From Gavia stellata (lineage: Eukaryota; Chordata; Aves; Gaviiformes; Gaviidae), in NCBI RefSeq assembly GCF_030936135.1, contig NC_082600.1, positions 18,421,943 through 18,485,942 of the forward strand: a DNA stretch of 64,000 nucleotides, written 5' to 3'. Position 1 is the stretch's first letter. The number at the start of each line of letters is the position of its first letter. Positions 24,654 to 36,995 of this stretch are shown one piece after another. The notes below the pieces were generated by a model, which saw only the letters and a program-made list of their open reading frames with translations, searched no databases and had not been told where the DNA came from. The position numbers and the translations under genes were made by a program.

Positions 24654-25469
24654 TGTACTCAGCCCTTGCTAAATGAACTGATGCCAGATATCGCAATGGG
24701 TGTGTCAGCAATGTCTTTAAAAGACAGAAGATTACCAGAGCTCACGGTCGACACAGAATTAAGCCAGATGGTTACAGAGGTAGGGCCTGGTCCACCCCAG
24801 CACATTTCATGTATTCAGAACAGACACATGCCTACTTCTCGAAAGAAACATGCAATAGAGCAAAAAATAGATGCTCGAGAAAATCAGCAGGAATATCCTG
24901 ACTTCTATGACTTCTCTAATGCTGCATGCAGACCCTCTACTCCAGCACCCACCAGGCACAGTCCTTCACCTTCACAAGGCATATATTTTGGCCCAGATTT
25001 GTATAGCCACAATAAGGCATCACCAAGTGGCTTAAAGTCAGCCTATCTACCTTCCCAGATATCTCCTAAAAAGCAAGAGGATTCTAGGAGGGAATACCTG
25101 CTTTCGCAAGATGGGCATCAACACAGACAAAAGAATGAGCCAATACACCTCGATGTCTTAGAACAACCTCCCCAGCGACTGGACTTGGCGTTGGCTACCC
25201 AGGAAAATGCTGGTAATGGCCCGGTTCACATCAGGGGAAGAACAAAAATGGAAACGGATTTAACCTATGGGCTAACCTCCAACAGACCTTTGCTCTCTGC
25301 ATACACCTCTGAAATGCAAGAAGAGAGACCTGGTAGGAGACTGGCAGATGACGAGCCATTGGAACATGGAGCACAGAGAAATGCGGATTTGGAAAGGGAA
25401 GATGCGGTAAGCAGAGGAAGGAGGTCTCCAAACAAACCAGACTTCCTGTATAAAAAGTCTGCCCTATGA
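24654..25469 (+). CDS. BTBD7: BTBD7 terminal coding exon and stop
   Basis: 816 nt including the TGA stop at 25467-25469, encoding the last 271 residues. The region is polar and probably disordered. Islands are conserved: LMPDIA, SLKDRRLPEL, NQQEYPDFYDFSNAACRPST, GPDLYSHNKASPSGLKSAYL, KNEPIHLDV and GRRSP. The extreme C-terminus KPDFLYKKSAL is conserved and ends in S-A-L, a class I PDZ-ligand pattern. The nine exons in this window give 897 codons plus stop, which agrees with BTBD7 starting near residue 225. An ATG at 24603 lies in the intron and is not used. Confidence 0.96.
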   Translation, partial: CTQPLLNELMPDIAMGVSAMSLKDRRLPELTVDTELSQMVTEVGPGPPQHISCIQNRHMPTSRKKHAIEQKIDARENQQEYPDFYDFSNAACRPSTPAPTRHSPSPSQGIYFGPDLYSHNKASPSGLKSAYLPSQISPKKQEDSRREYLLSQDGHQHRQKNEPIHLDVLEQPPQRLDLALATQENAGNGPVHIRGRTKMETDLTYGLTSNRPLLSAYTSEMQEERPGRRLADDEPLEHGAQRNADLEREDAVSRGRRSPNKPDFLYKKSAL

Positions 25470-28400
25470 AAGCAACCTCCACTATTTCTCTGTGCCTAAG
25501 AGCTGTAAACATCCTATTCTTTGCAACTTTTGGCCTGACTCCTGTCAGACAAATTCATTCAGGCCAGCAGATAAATTCAGCTTTGCTCACTTCTTTTGTA
25601 CATACATTGCTTGATTAGAGACAGCATGTTATCAGTTTGGTTTTATGCTGCTTCTGGTTTTGTTTTTGTGGAAAATCTTTTTGAGCAACTTTAATTAAGC
25701 CTTTTAGGGGAAAAAAAAAGCTGGTACCTTTTTTCTACAACCTGGTAGCCTTTTGCACCTGTACATCTATTTTAGTGTATTAGTTTTGTACTAATATGTT
25801 AAACTTTATTGTCACATTTAAAGGACTGTATTTTCATACTTTTGCATTTTCCCTTTCACCTGCCAATTCCCTATGTGCATTGGGTTGCACATTATGAAAT
25901 GTATTTTCTTATGAGATAGTAAAATGTGTTTATTTTTTAATTATAGGAATTCCAAAGAACAGCACATCAAAATACTACATTTTTAGTTAATTTTTTTGTT
26001 TCTTTTAGATCTGAAATCTTCCTGATTTTTACAGCTACAGCAAGAATCCAGTCTAATGTTTTGTTTGAAAAGTTCTGGCAGCTGGTCTTATATAGCAGGC
26101 CCACTTCAAGAATTATATTTGGGTTTTTAAGAGTCCAAGGGGATATTTAGGAGTCCAAATTCTGGGATCTGACAGTCTGATTCTGTTTGCTTTCTGGTTC
26201 AGCTGCGACCATGGAGAACTCTGTGATCACCCAGAAGCACTTGTTAGACTAGAATTGTTCATTTGCCCATGCAGAAATAAATCTAGAAATACTGTAAAAA
26301 TTATAGTAATAACTTGTTCTTCCAGCTACCCATATGTTGGGGGTAAGTGAAGACCGGAGTTGAGGATTCATGCTAAATCCTGGAGTGTCAGGAAGACAAG
26401 GCATAGTATCTTTGCTGTTGCCTGAATGGTCACCTTCCACTTGAGAGGATTCCCTTTCCAACAGAGGTGCTGAGGTGACTGCTCATTGCCTTGCTCTCTC
26501 CTGCCTATGATTAAAAAAGGGCTTCACTCTTAGTGATGTCATTCAGTGTTCCTTACCTGATCTGAAGCATTGCTGACTTCATAATTGCAGCTGTTCTGTG
26601 AACAAAATCGAGGTGAAGAGTAACTGCTCTAGCATCGTGAAATGTGCGAAGCTTTAGCACTCTTAAATTACACTTCCACTTCCTGACTTCGCTTTTTTAA
26701 AGCACAGAAATGAGAGACATCTATTAACATGATATAAAGAGGGAATGATAGTGATCTGGGCTGACTCCCTGCCACGGGGTTGGGGTTAAGCAATGCAGCA
26801 GGTGTAATGGTTACAGTTACTAAGTGCATCCTTAATACTTACCATGCAGTTTTTACCACAGATTCATTGCATTTAGTATAGGGATCTGATGCTGCTGCAG
26901 TGTAGTGGTTACTGGTAAAAGCCTGTTTGGGTTTTTTTAAATGCAGTTTCTATCATGAAGAATTTCCCTGTAGTAGAAAACTTCTGTCCCAAGTGTGACC
27001 TAAGGACTACTTTAAGGTTAGGTTGAGTTGTTTCCTGCAGTTCAGAATGCTTAATACTATTTAAACAGAAATCTTGCTGCAACTTTACTTTTAGTTTTAG
27101 TTGATGGCAGATTCTTACCTAACCTGTTTCATTAAAGTATGCAAGGCCTTGTAACAACATTGAAATATATTGAATACTGTATTTCCAAACTACCAGATAG
27201 CTTCTAGATAAATGAAGATATGGGTGTTTGAACCAATAAATCCTAATGTCTCCTGCATACACATCTATAGGCCTCCTGCTTCTGTAAAAGCTCTGCAGGC
27301 ATTCTTTTCGAGGTGCAGCTACGGAGGGCGTGGTGTAGGATTGGAGGAGAAACTTAGCTAAACTGTGCAGGTGATGTGTCTTGTGGGTGAGGGGAAATGT
27401 GGGGGTATTTTTTCCCCCTCTGTCAGCCTTTTTAATCTGTGTTTTGTTTTTGGGGGGTTTTTTTGGCCACAGTCAAGACACTTGGTGGTTCTGGCCTCAA
27501 CACCAGTATGTATTATTTCCATGGGACTGCAGTGTAGAATACTGTTACATGCAAGGAGTTGTCAGTGGGGGGATGGTGCTGCTGCAGGTTAGGGACTGAG
27601 GTTCGTTGGGGTTCTTCTGAAGATTTGAGCACAGTGCTGTCTGACTGTGTAGCCCTAACCAGACATGTGGGTCTCATGCTCACCATCATTAGAAGCATTA
27701 ACTTTCATCACACACAAAAACCCTGAAACTTCCTGCACTTGCATCATATGTGTGTTGGTAGCTTAATTACTAAAAAGTCATAGCTGTCCTCAGAAGACTT
27801 GCTATTCTGAGTAATTTATTTTTACCTAAAACAGATAGATGTACTTTGAGAAAACTATTTTAGTTACCATAGTTTGCGGCACTGTGTGCCTAGACAGAGA
27901 TGGGGCTGAAATCTACAGATGCAACTTTTAAGCTTGAAATCTGTGGGGACGTGGCTGATGAAGACTGAGAAGTTTTGAGGTTATGGCTTGAGAGAAATCA
28001 TGAAATACTTTGGCTTTGGAATAAGTTGGTGAGAAATGCCTCTTGAGGGGAGGGGGGTGGGACATCTCTGCATTTTAGAATACAAAATTGCTTCTGAAGT
28101 CTTAGAAGCTGAGCAGTATTAAAAAGAAAATAAAGTGTTTAAAAGTAGGTGCAAAATAAAAGACAAGTCCTTCTGAGGCTACAAAGACAATCAGGCCCTG
28201 TAGACAATCTGTGTTTTCACTTGTATATTTTGAGTTGGGAAGAAGGTAGCAGCTAATGGCAGCTGATTTGAAGTGGGAAGGAAGGATTTGTGAAACTGCT
28301 GGAACTGTATTTTTGTACTCCAGCATAGGATTTCCTATGTAGTTGGACGTGAGGAGGAAGGGGAGAGAGAGATCATCTTTATTCTTCTTCATGGAAGCAT

Positions 28401-29592
28401 TATTCAGAAGCTAGTGTTCATACTACATCTCACTCGCAGAACACACATACCTGTGCTACCTGCTACTTCTCGTTGTTCTTTGTCTACTTTGGTGCAGAAG
28501 CTCCTTGTTTACATGAAGCACTTTCTGATTAGGCTGGAAATCAACATCTGTAAATTTGATGGAGATAACAGATTACTGACTATATCTTGCTTGAGGGTAA
28601 AGGTATGAACATTAAGTTTTCTTGGATGAGGAAGACTCGTGCTCCTCATTCTATTGAAGAGAGAGCTCAGACTTTAATTTAGTGAGCAACATGCAAAAAC
28701 TTACTCCCCTTTCCCTGACCCCCTTCCTCTTTTCCTTAATATATGGATGAATAACTTAATTCCTGAAACAGATTCTTCCTTTGAAATGTTTTATTGTTCC
28801 ATGGAGTTACTGTAGTTGTGTGTTAATAACTGCTGTGTTGATTGGCAGTTTCTTGTATTTTTCCTGTTCTTGAGGAGTTTCATTTCTGAAAGTAAAGGCT
28901 GTGGCCACCTGTACTTGTAAGCCTTGGGTTTTGGTCGTGGAATGTCCATGATGTTTGTCTTATGGGTTTCTTTGGTTTGGTGGGGGGTTTTTTGGGGTTG
29001 GTTTTTTTTTTTTTTTGAAAGAATACTCATGCTGTTTGAAGCACTGTTCTTTCTTCTAATAATTATATGCTTCTGTGGTAGAGGTGGTGCTGAGCTCTGC
29101 CGAACGCAGGGAACAGCTGAGAGATAAAATAGTAAAACTGTGTTTGGGGTTTCTGTAATTATCTGTACTGCCAGGAGGCAGCCCTGCCTTCGGCAATATT
29201 TCGGTTTTGTTTCTTGTCCTTGTGTTGTTACTGGTATAAAGTCAAGTGCCTTCAATGCTAAAGGCTCAGAAAACTTTCTTAAACTGACTTCATGTCCTAT
29301 GCAAGTGTTTTTTCTACAACCTGCATAACCAGTACTTTGTAAAACTTGTTTACGCTTCAATTGTACATAGTGTTTTTTAAAAAAAAATAGTATTTTTATT
29401 TAGGTACCTCCAAACTTGAATTCTAGTCTTGTGTGATGCATTGTAAAACAATACATTTCTCTTTTGAGTACCATTACAGTTGTAAAAAGGTTTTCACTGG
29501 TTCTATTTTTCTACTGTTGCTGAGAAGCATGTAACACTGACTTTATCCTACGTATAGTTGGCATTTCAAATAAATGGCTTGTATAGAACGTG
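25470..29592 (+). other. BTBD7: BTBD7 3' untranslated region
   Basis: About 4.1 kb from the stop codon to the last good poly(A) signal. It is AT-rich, with T-runs and several internal AATAAA hexamers (26276, 27235, about 28127) that could give shorter transcripts. The 3' end is inferred from the signal at 29569, and the true cleavage site may differ by some bases. A 189-codon antisense open frame at 28791-29360 is not assigned. Confidence 0.75.
29569..29574 (+). terminator. BTBD7 distal poly(A) signal
   Basis: AATAAA followed about 20-30 bases later by a GT/T-rich stretch (GTGCTTGTGCGACTTCTTCT). This is the usual layout of a cleavage and polyadenylation site, and it is followed by sequence without UTR character. 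Confidence 0.75.
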
Positions 29593-31169
29593 CTTGTGCG
29601 ACTTCTTCTGTTTAACTGCTACCAGCAGGCTGGCCAAATGGACTGTGCCATCAGTATTCCACGCTTCCCAGCTGACTGATGGCTGGGGGGAAAGGAGTGG
29701 TTTAATACAAACTGTGAGGTGCTCTTACAAACAGTAAAGGCTCTTGAAACTGACAAGGTTTGTTCCTTCTGGGGAAAAAAGTGCACAATGCTTTGAACAT
29801 GAAGGATATGATGCAGACCTGTGTAAAACAAGGAATTCAAAATCACTGGCACTGTTGAAGCACCTTATTAAAAAGGAAAAGCACTTCGGTGAAATAGTTC
29901 AGTGAGTTCTTCTGACTAGAGCTTAACTGACTGAGACTATTCACTATTAAAGGCAATAGGATTACTCGTAGTCAAGGCAGAGGGACTTAGCCCATGGTCT
30001 AGGAAGTGTTTTATTATTTTCTCAGAGCAGCAAGTATACAAAGCCATTTGTGAAGCACCCAGCATTCTCTTTGAGTTGCAGTTACCCTCCATCAGCTGAA
30101 TATTCATTCTCTTTCCCAGAAACTAGTGCTTCACTACTTCAAAGAGATGACTGAAGTTTAGAAGTGTCATCAGCAGCAGAAAGTCTTGACTAGTCTCACT
30201 TTGATGTACAACAGCAAAATGCGATGGGTCATGTCCTGACATGGGGTGGGGGGGAGAGGGTACTGTATGGTCTTAAATGTTAATTATTGACCCAGGAAGA
30301 TGAGTTTTTGGAGCAATTTCTTAAACTAGGCAAATGTAATGCTTATTGTTGCTGTTGCAAAATGAAGAGAAAGCGTGCATTCTTCAGAGTCTGCTAATTT
30401 CATAAAGACAGGATGCCTTTCCCCTGGGGCAGGGGGGTAGCCTTTAGGAAGAAAGCACAAGTGCATTAAAGATATCAGAAAGGGGGATTATTAGGGGCTG
30501 GGCCCAAGTACCTGCTGATCACTTCAGGTAACCCCTACTCCATGACTGTAGTACAGGCTCATGCCAGGAACAGACAGTGGGTGTTGTCAGGGCTGGCCCT
30601 GTGGTGTGCAAGTGGAGCTGTAATAACACCACCTCCTTTTTGTAGCAATTACATACTTTTGGTTCAAAAAACTTCCTGCGACTGCCCACCTCCCTCTATG
30701 CTGCATTGCTGTCATGTCTTGAGCACAGTTGAGTGGTGGGATGGGGTCTTGCTGTAGGATTTACCTGCACCCTGGCAGCTATTGATGCTTTTTTATATAG
30801 AACAGCACCCCTTGGGTTTGATTTGAGCTCAGAGCTGGAACCCAACTGCACTTGCCCCCAGGTCCCTTCTTCCCTACCCCCTTAAGTAAGTGACTTACAT
30901 GCCCCAAACTGCAATACAGAGGAAACAGCCCATTTTGCTTTTTCTCCTGTGCAGAACTGCACTTGCCAGTGAGATGCCAGCCCTTGTTTGACACCTGCCT
31001 GCAACAGCATGGGCCAGGGTGGAGGCAAAGTCATAGGAATACTGGGCTTGACTCAGCCCCTGAGGTGTCTTGGCCACACAGCTAACAGCGCATCACTGCA
31101 CTGCACTGCATGTGTCTGTGGCTGGGATGGAAATGAACCATTAGAGCAGCATTTCAAAAACAAAGATGG
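29593..31169. other. intergenic gap between convergent BTBD7 and UBR7
   Basis: About 1.6 kb between the two inferred 3' ends. I see no gene and no repeat family. If UBR7 uses the TTTATT (minus-strand AATAAA) at 30010-30015, most of this gap would belong to its longer 3'UTR. Confidence 0.55.
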
Positions 31170-32644
31170 TACAGATCAAACAGTTCTTTTAATTTCAGAT
31201 ATTGTATTTAGATATGCAGTTACAACTTCCCTAACAGTTGCTACAAAAAAAGCACATACAATACCCAGAGTTAAATTTAAAAGCAACTAGTCATTGTGCA
31301 TGAAACAAACTCATGAACTGAGCCTCTACGCTAGAACTAGCTTTTGTAAATAAGTCATCAGAAACAATTAATAGGGAGAATGATAGATAAAGGTCTGATT
31401 TTTCTTCTCAAAAGTCATTAGCATCAAAGCAGAATAGTACCCTATGGTAAAGAAATCCTCCAAATACATAAAGCAGGAGTTAAAAATTAGAGCTTTCTTG
31501 AAGTATGTGGGTAAAGAAAACTAAAAACTATGTTAGGCTCCAAACTTACAAAAAGTCAGTATTTAATTGTAGTTAAGTGTCGATTCTTAAAAGTCAGCGA
31601 AACATCTCCTGTTCCGTGGTTATCACAGTGATTATAAAAAGATCACACATTTTATACTGTAGCAAAATGCCAGGATGCTGCAGTGTTTTCAGGAACATTT
31701 ATGAAGTAGAGTAATTCAAAGTAGGCTAGTTTTTAAAATCAAAGCACATTAGAAGTCCTATAACAAAACCCCTCCATGCTTAATTTGTAATTTAGTACCT
31801 CCTCATAGATACTGTTTGTATTCCAGTGAGTGGATAAAGTTCATGTGACAAATTTTTGCATGTAAAACATCACTGTACAATATCAGAAACAAAAGTGTTT
31901 GAATTTATAAAATGAGATAGGTACAACATTCTCTTGGATTAAGCCTAACCTATGATTTCTCATTTTTCACCTGCCTAGGGAGCACTTCCACAGTGGCGAG
32001 CGAGCATGCAGAAGTACGGTGCTGTTCAGTTCACCTGATGTGACCCAAATGTTAGAATGCAATTTCACCCAACAGCCATGATCATAACGCATGCCTGCTT
32101 CACCCTTTCAGGAGCCGTGCCTCCCTCTGTGCAGTGAATAGATGCTTACTTTGTGCAGGGAGCCTTCGTGAGAATCACTACACCCCGAAGAGATGATGCA
32201 GAGCCGTTTAAAGCAGGACAGCAAAGCACTCCAGTCTTTCAAAACACAGCGAGTGCATATTCCCTACGTGGTACAGAAGGGAGGGTGGGCAGAGCCCACC
32301 CAGTTTTAGCACAGCATACAGCTATAGGCACTGAAAGTAAAACAGGTGAAAGGCTAAAGGGAACAGACAGTGCCACACCGTTCTTGTAAGAAGCCATCCT
32401 CCCCCTTGAGACAAGGCCAGCTTTCACAGGAATGCAAAGTCGAGCAGTACTGAAATCCCTATAAACGCAATGTACCTGTTCAGAACATGTTTTAGTCACT
32501 ACAAATAAAGGAAGTATGAGACAAAATGAAGACGTTTCTTGGACAGTTGGATTCTAATGAGAAGCCAAATACTGAAGACACCTCTTCCATTTGTCAATGA
32601 ATATTCTTTTCCCAGTTGTCCTTTCAGACCCAGGCCCTCTCAGT
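31170..32644 (-). other. UBR7: UBR7 3' untranslated region (inferred)
   Basis: Sequence following the UBR7 stop on the minus strand, down to the candidate ATTAAA signal. It is AT-rich over most of its length, with no long conserved-looking coding frame. The end point is an inference. Confidence 0.5.
31188..31193 (-). terminator. candidate UBR7 poly(A) signal (ATTAAA)
   Basis: Read on the minus strand this is ATTAAA, followed by a T/G-rich stretch (CCATCTTTGTTTTTG). It gives a 3'UTR of about 1.5 kb. It is the non-canonical hexamer; the next canonical one on this strand is at 30010-30015. Confidence 0.45.
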
Positions 32645-32737
32645 CTAACTGCAGTAGTACTGCATCCTGTTAGTCCGTTGTCTTTTCCGTGACTGAAATT
32701 CTTCAAAGAAGTGCTGAATGTCTTCTCTTTTAACCAC
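32645..32737 (-). CDS. UBR7: UBR7 exon 11, C-terminus and stop
   Basis: 30 codons plus TAG, phase 0 in after CCCCCAG. It encodes VVKREDIQHFFEEFQSRKR and ends RMQYYCS, matching the conserved UBR7 tail. The basic run KRQR in the middle could serve in nuclear import. Confidence 0.95.
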   Translation of the reverse strand: MVKREDIQHFFEEFQSRKRQRTNRMQYYCS

Positions 32738-33559
32738 CTGGGGGAAGCAATATGAAACCCAAGTTGTGGTACAAGAATTCAGTTAAACGATCCTTTTTTT
32801 TTTTTTTCCCTTGCATGCATCCCACATGTAATGCACAAAGCATATAAAAGCAAGTATCCTGAAATCTCTCTGATACAGCTAGCAAAACAGCTTTCCTGTT
32901 GTACCCAAAGGAGACGATTAATGCCCAAATTCTATTACAAGAGAATACAAACAGGGAAACGAGCTCCCCAAAGGCAGAACAAGCATATGGAGCAAAGCTC
33001 CTGATGCTATTTTTAACGGGTTTGGCCACTTGCTTTTATCATCAGAAAAATTAAGACAAAGCAAGATTTTCACTAGCTCACTTCAGACTCATTACAATGT
33101 AACAAAGAATGGCAATTTAGCAAACAAGCCAGCAAAATGCACGTGTTAATTAATAATAGCATGCAAATTCCTCCAGGAAAACAACTGACAGGACTGTTTG
33201 TCAATATTTAGTCAGTCCTTATTCTTCTAAGGGTTTAAATTCAGTCTAAGAAAAACTATAAAGGTTAAGAGATTTTCTTCCCCTAGAGCAACACAAGTTT
33301 CACTTAAATTTAAGAACTACTCTCAGTACTTTATAGACAGATTTCTGTAAGGTCTGTTATCTCTCAACAATGTCACTAAGGAAATATAACTTTTAAATTC
33401 CAATCAAATCAGGGATTTCTAATTTCTGCTGCAGTACCAGCAACTCCAAGAGACAGGAAAAAAATACTGTAACACAGCATCATAGTATTCAAGACCCACC
33501 CCTCAACAGTACTTTAAAACACATTTTCTGGCAAACAAATTCTGCAAGTTGTGCCTTAC

Positions 33560-33621
33560 CGTTCCCTCATCGGCAAATCTCCTGAGATAGTCAGTCAGTT
33601 CTGTCTTTAAATCATTGTATT
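33560..33621 (-). CDS. UBR7: UBR7 exon 10
   Basis: 62 nt, phase 2 in after CTTCCAG, phase 0 out at ACG|GTAAGG. It encodes EYNDLKTELTDYLRRFADEG and a final T, a conserved helical segment. Confidence 0.94.
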
Positions 33622-34534
33622 CTGGAAGGAGAGGCAAGGGCAAGGGAAAGAAAACAAATAAGCCAAGAAGATATCCAGCTTTAGTTTAACACAGGCTCAA
33701 GAAGACAACTTGTTCTACTTCCTCTTGTCATTCATTAGATTTACTTGAGACAAATCTAGGTTTGAACTACATTATAAATAATAGCAATAAAGAGAAAGGC
33801 AAGTCCAGGTAAACATGAGAAGCCTAATAATTTATCAGACCAGCCTATGCAGTCTGAATATCTGTTCAGGTGATCTTCAGAGAAATGTACAGAAGTTCAG
33901 CGAGTGAATTAGTACAGTTATTTAAAAGACTGACCCTGCTCCCAACTTCCCGCAGCAAAAGCACGCATGGGTAGTGGTGGGAAGTCCTAGCCTGTTGTAA
34001 CTCAGCATTGGGCAAGTGTCCTCGCCAGAGTGCAAAGCCTTCACTCAGAAGAGGGAAACACCGCTCCAGTTACAAAATACCTCAATGCCGTCTTGTCAGT
34101 ATACTCTGCAGCAGAGCTACCAGGGAGCACCCTGTACCCCAGCTTCACACCAGCTGGCACTCCCCCAGACAACAGCAGATTGCCAAACAACAGAACAGGG
34201 TAAGATAAATAAGCCAGACAGCAGAAGTGTAAATTAATGTTTAAATATTCATGTTACAAGAAATTACCATCAATGCAGTATCTAAGATGTTAAACAGGGG
34301 AAAAGTTCCCACACCACTTAGTTCCTCGATGTAAGTTGAAGTTGTAACAGCAGGCCAGAGAGGACAAACTTCTCTAGAGTAATCCTAATTGAGGTGTGCA
34401 ATCTGTCATACAGTCTTCTGTATGTTACTTCAAAAATAGTTTGATACCACACTGCAAGACCTGATACTAATCTCTTACAGGAAACTGTTCACTTAAAGTG
34501 TTAAGGCAGATTCTAAAAATGAAGTTGTACTTAC

Positions 34535-34697
34535 CACAGATGAGTTCTACTTGCTGGACTCTGTTCATGCTGTTAAGGGTGTCCATTAAAGGATCTCTCC
34601 TCTCTGTTTCTTGGTCATTGGTACCTTTATTTTCGTAAGCCAAGACAGTGTCACATTCATCTGTCAGGAACTGGACTTCAAGCTCTGAATACATTTT
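34535..34697 (-). CDS. UBR7: UBR7 exon 9
   Basis: 163 nt, phase 0 in (TTCTCCAG), one base out (TGT G|GTAAGT). It encodes KMYSELEVQFLTDECDTVLA and YENKG, then DPLMDTLNSMNRVQQVELIC. This is among the most conserved parts of the C-terminal half of UBR7. Confidence 0.95.
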
Positions 34698-35097
34698 CTG
34701 GAGAATAAAGTAAAATTTACTTTTACGTTACAAAACTTCTCAGATGCAGATGCTCTCCCCCAATCATTTTTGTGTTCAGTATCACAAATAATAACAATAA
34801 AAATAATAATGTAAATTTTGTATCCAGCATTTCCGGCATCTCCCCATAACAACTTCCAAAGCAATACTGGATTTATGCAGCAAAGAAAAGACAAACGTTT
34901 AGAAGCTCCTTCGTGCTCTATTAATTCCAAAGGGTCTGGTATGTTTCTTTATGTGGGGTGGAGGGGGTTTTAGGTGTTTATATGCAAAGTAAGAACATTT
35001 ACACAGATTTTATCTACAAGCTTCCCTTCAAAGAGTCTCTGGGAGCTCCTCCCCGCCTCCCCCACCTCAATGATGGTAATGAAGAGAGAAAACATAC

Positions 35098-35229
35098 CAA
35101 ACAGTCTTCACAGGTGCATAATTTGCTTCTCCAGTTTGATGGCCAAAAGGTGGCAGTATCTTTTTTTAAAAATTGCTTGCTTTGGAGTTCTTTCAGCTTG
35201 CAGACTGGCTCCTCACTCTTAGTAACTAC
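35098..35229 (-). CDS. UBR7: UBR7 exon 8
   Basis: 44 codons, phase 0 both ends (acceptor AATTCAG, donor TTG|GTATGT). It encodes VVTKSEEPVCKLKELQSKQ and KKDTATFWPSNWRSKLCTC, ending EDCL. The C-x-C-x-x-C cluster is conserved in the family. Confidence 0.95.
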
Positions 35230-35786
35230 CTGAATTAAAATGAGAGTGTTCAGTGCTCTATAATGTCACTTCAAATACACTCCTTTCTTTTCAGCATGTC
35301 ACTTTCCTTATGCAGGATTTTTCTTTTGTCTCAGACACATTTTTATAAACAACCTATATTACCATTTCATCTACACGAGGATTCTGATATGGTTTTAGCA
35401 GTTTCCACTGGAAATTTCTGTAGAAATTTGCTGCAATAGCCATAAATGTTTAAGAAATCAGAGCTGGACTATCATGCACATGCAGCTACAACGCATAATA
35501 CCCCTGTATTAGAACAAACTCAGATATTACCTCAGTGTAAAGGCCAGGTGGCTGACAAGAAAGGATGGATCTAACCTATCTGCAAACAGACGTTACACAA
35601 GCATGTTCCACAGCCTATGCTGTGCTCCACAGAGACCACACGTTTGAAGCATCAGTGACTGAAGAGGAACATGGAAACAGACTAAAAGCATTTACTTCTT
35701 CACTGAACCTATGCAGAAGAGGCGGGCTTTACGTCACCTATCATCAGTACAAAGATGTACAGGACAGAAAAGAAGGTCCGTTTTAC

Positions 35787-35971
35787 CTCTGGACAGGCAG
35801 ACCCAGAGCTAGTGGATGGTTCATTAAACTGTTCCATTTGCTTTTCCTCCTTCGTTTCTTGGTGTTCCACTCCACTTTCTTTTTTTATTTCTTTTTTCTG
35901 CTCTTCACTTTCCTCAACTTTCAGGACAATCCCCTCATCTTCAAGGGAGTTCACTTTGGTCAAAGCAGGAA
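35787..35971 (-). CDS. UBR7: UBR7 exon 7, acidic/charged linker
   Basis: 185 nt, phase 2 in after TATCTTCCAG, phase 0 out at GAG|GTAAAA. It encodes a low-complexity Glu/Lys-rich linker (KVEESEEQKKEIKKESGVEH) ending PSTSSGSACPE. The linker joins the PHD finger to the C-terminal part. It is poorly conserved in sequence and appears shorter than the mammalian linker I recall. The exon is supported by its frame and flanking splice sites. Confidence 0.88.
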
Positions 35972-36889
35972 CTGGAAGATACACACCCACGTAAGTGAAA
36001 ATACCGTGCCAGACAATGTACAGGCTACCACAGACGTTCTCTCTGCTTTACACTGCAGCATCAAAGAGCACCTAGATCACCTCATACACTGCAGGGTCCT
36101 GGATATATTCTACAGCTGTCCAAAGACACAGTGACCTAGGTATACAAAGAAACTGCTCCCTCTTTCACCATAGTGTTCTTCACCTCTCATACTCCTATTC
36201 TAAAATACTCTACTTCCCAAAATCTAAGCCCTAGGAGAGGGAAAAGGGTATCACAATTTCAGATAGTTCTGTGCTAAGATGCTTGTCCTTCTTGACACCC
36301 CTTGATAGCTATTGCAGGTTCAGTAGCTGTTGCATACTTTTTTGCTAGGAGACTACACGAAACCAGCTCTTTCCACAGAAATCAAGTCATCTGCCATTCT
36401 GACCCTGCAGAGACCACATAGCAGACAGAGGCCTGGTGTGACTGCAGGGAACATGTATCCTGAGCCCAGCCTCAGCTCTACTCAGATATTCACTCTATCA
36501 TTCACTCTTTGCTGCTCAGAGCCTCTTATACTCAGCTGCTTGCCTCATTGCTTCCCTTAGGATGGCTCTTCAGTTCTTTGATTCAGTTTAGAAATTAAGT
36601 TTCTTGAGATGAGTGTTAAATCTTCATCCAACCATGTGCTAGCACATCTTTGATAAAATAAATAAAGGAGTGAGCACCACAGAATTAAGATTTAGGAACG
36701 AGAACTGCATTGTTGGTTTTTTTTACAAAACAGTTACTGCAGCCCTGCATGTTCCACTGCTGAAGGCGACTGTCCAATATAATGAGTATGATTTCTCCAA
36801 CCACTTAAATACTATTATGTTATTAATCAACCACATATGAGAAATACATGCTAACAAAATATTGGCTTAGATATTTTCATTTTCTTTAC

Positions 36890-36995
36890 CTGCTAACTGC
36901 GATGCATAAGCCCATAGGAAATGGCAGTGATTCATGCAGGCTTGGCATACCATTTCATGGAAGTCTCCACTTTCAGGGGGAACTGCACCAAGATG
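36890..36995 (-). CDS. UBR7: UBR7 exon 6, second half of the PHD finger
   Basis: 106 nt, phase 0 in (GGATAG), one base out (GCA G|GTAAAG). It encodes HLGAVPPESGDFHEMVCQAC, then MNHCHFLWAYASQLA. It carries the last zinc-ligand cysteines of the PHD-type finger (C-x-x-C) and the downstream FLWAYA motif. Confidence 0.95.

Noticed and set aside
35565-36134. 189-codon plus-strand frame
   Set aside because: It lies antisense over UBR7 exon 7, whose frame and splice sites are supported by homology.
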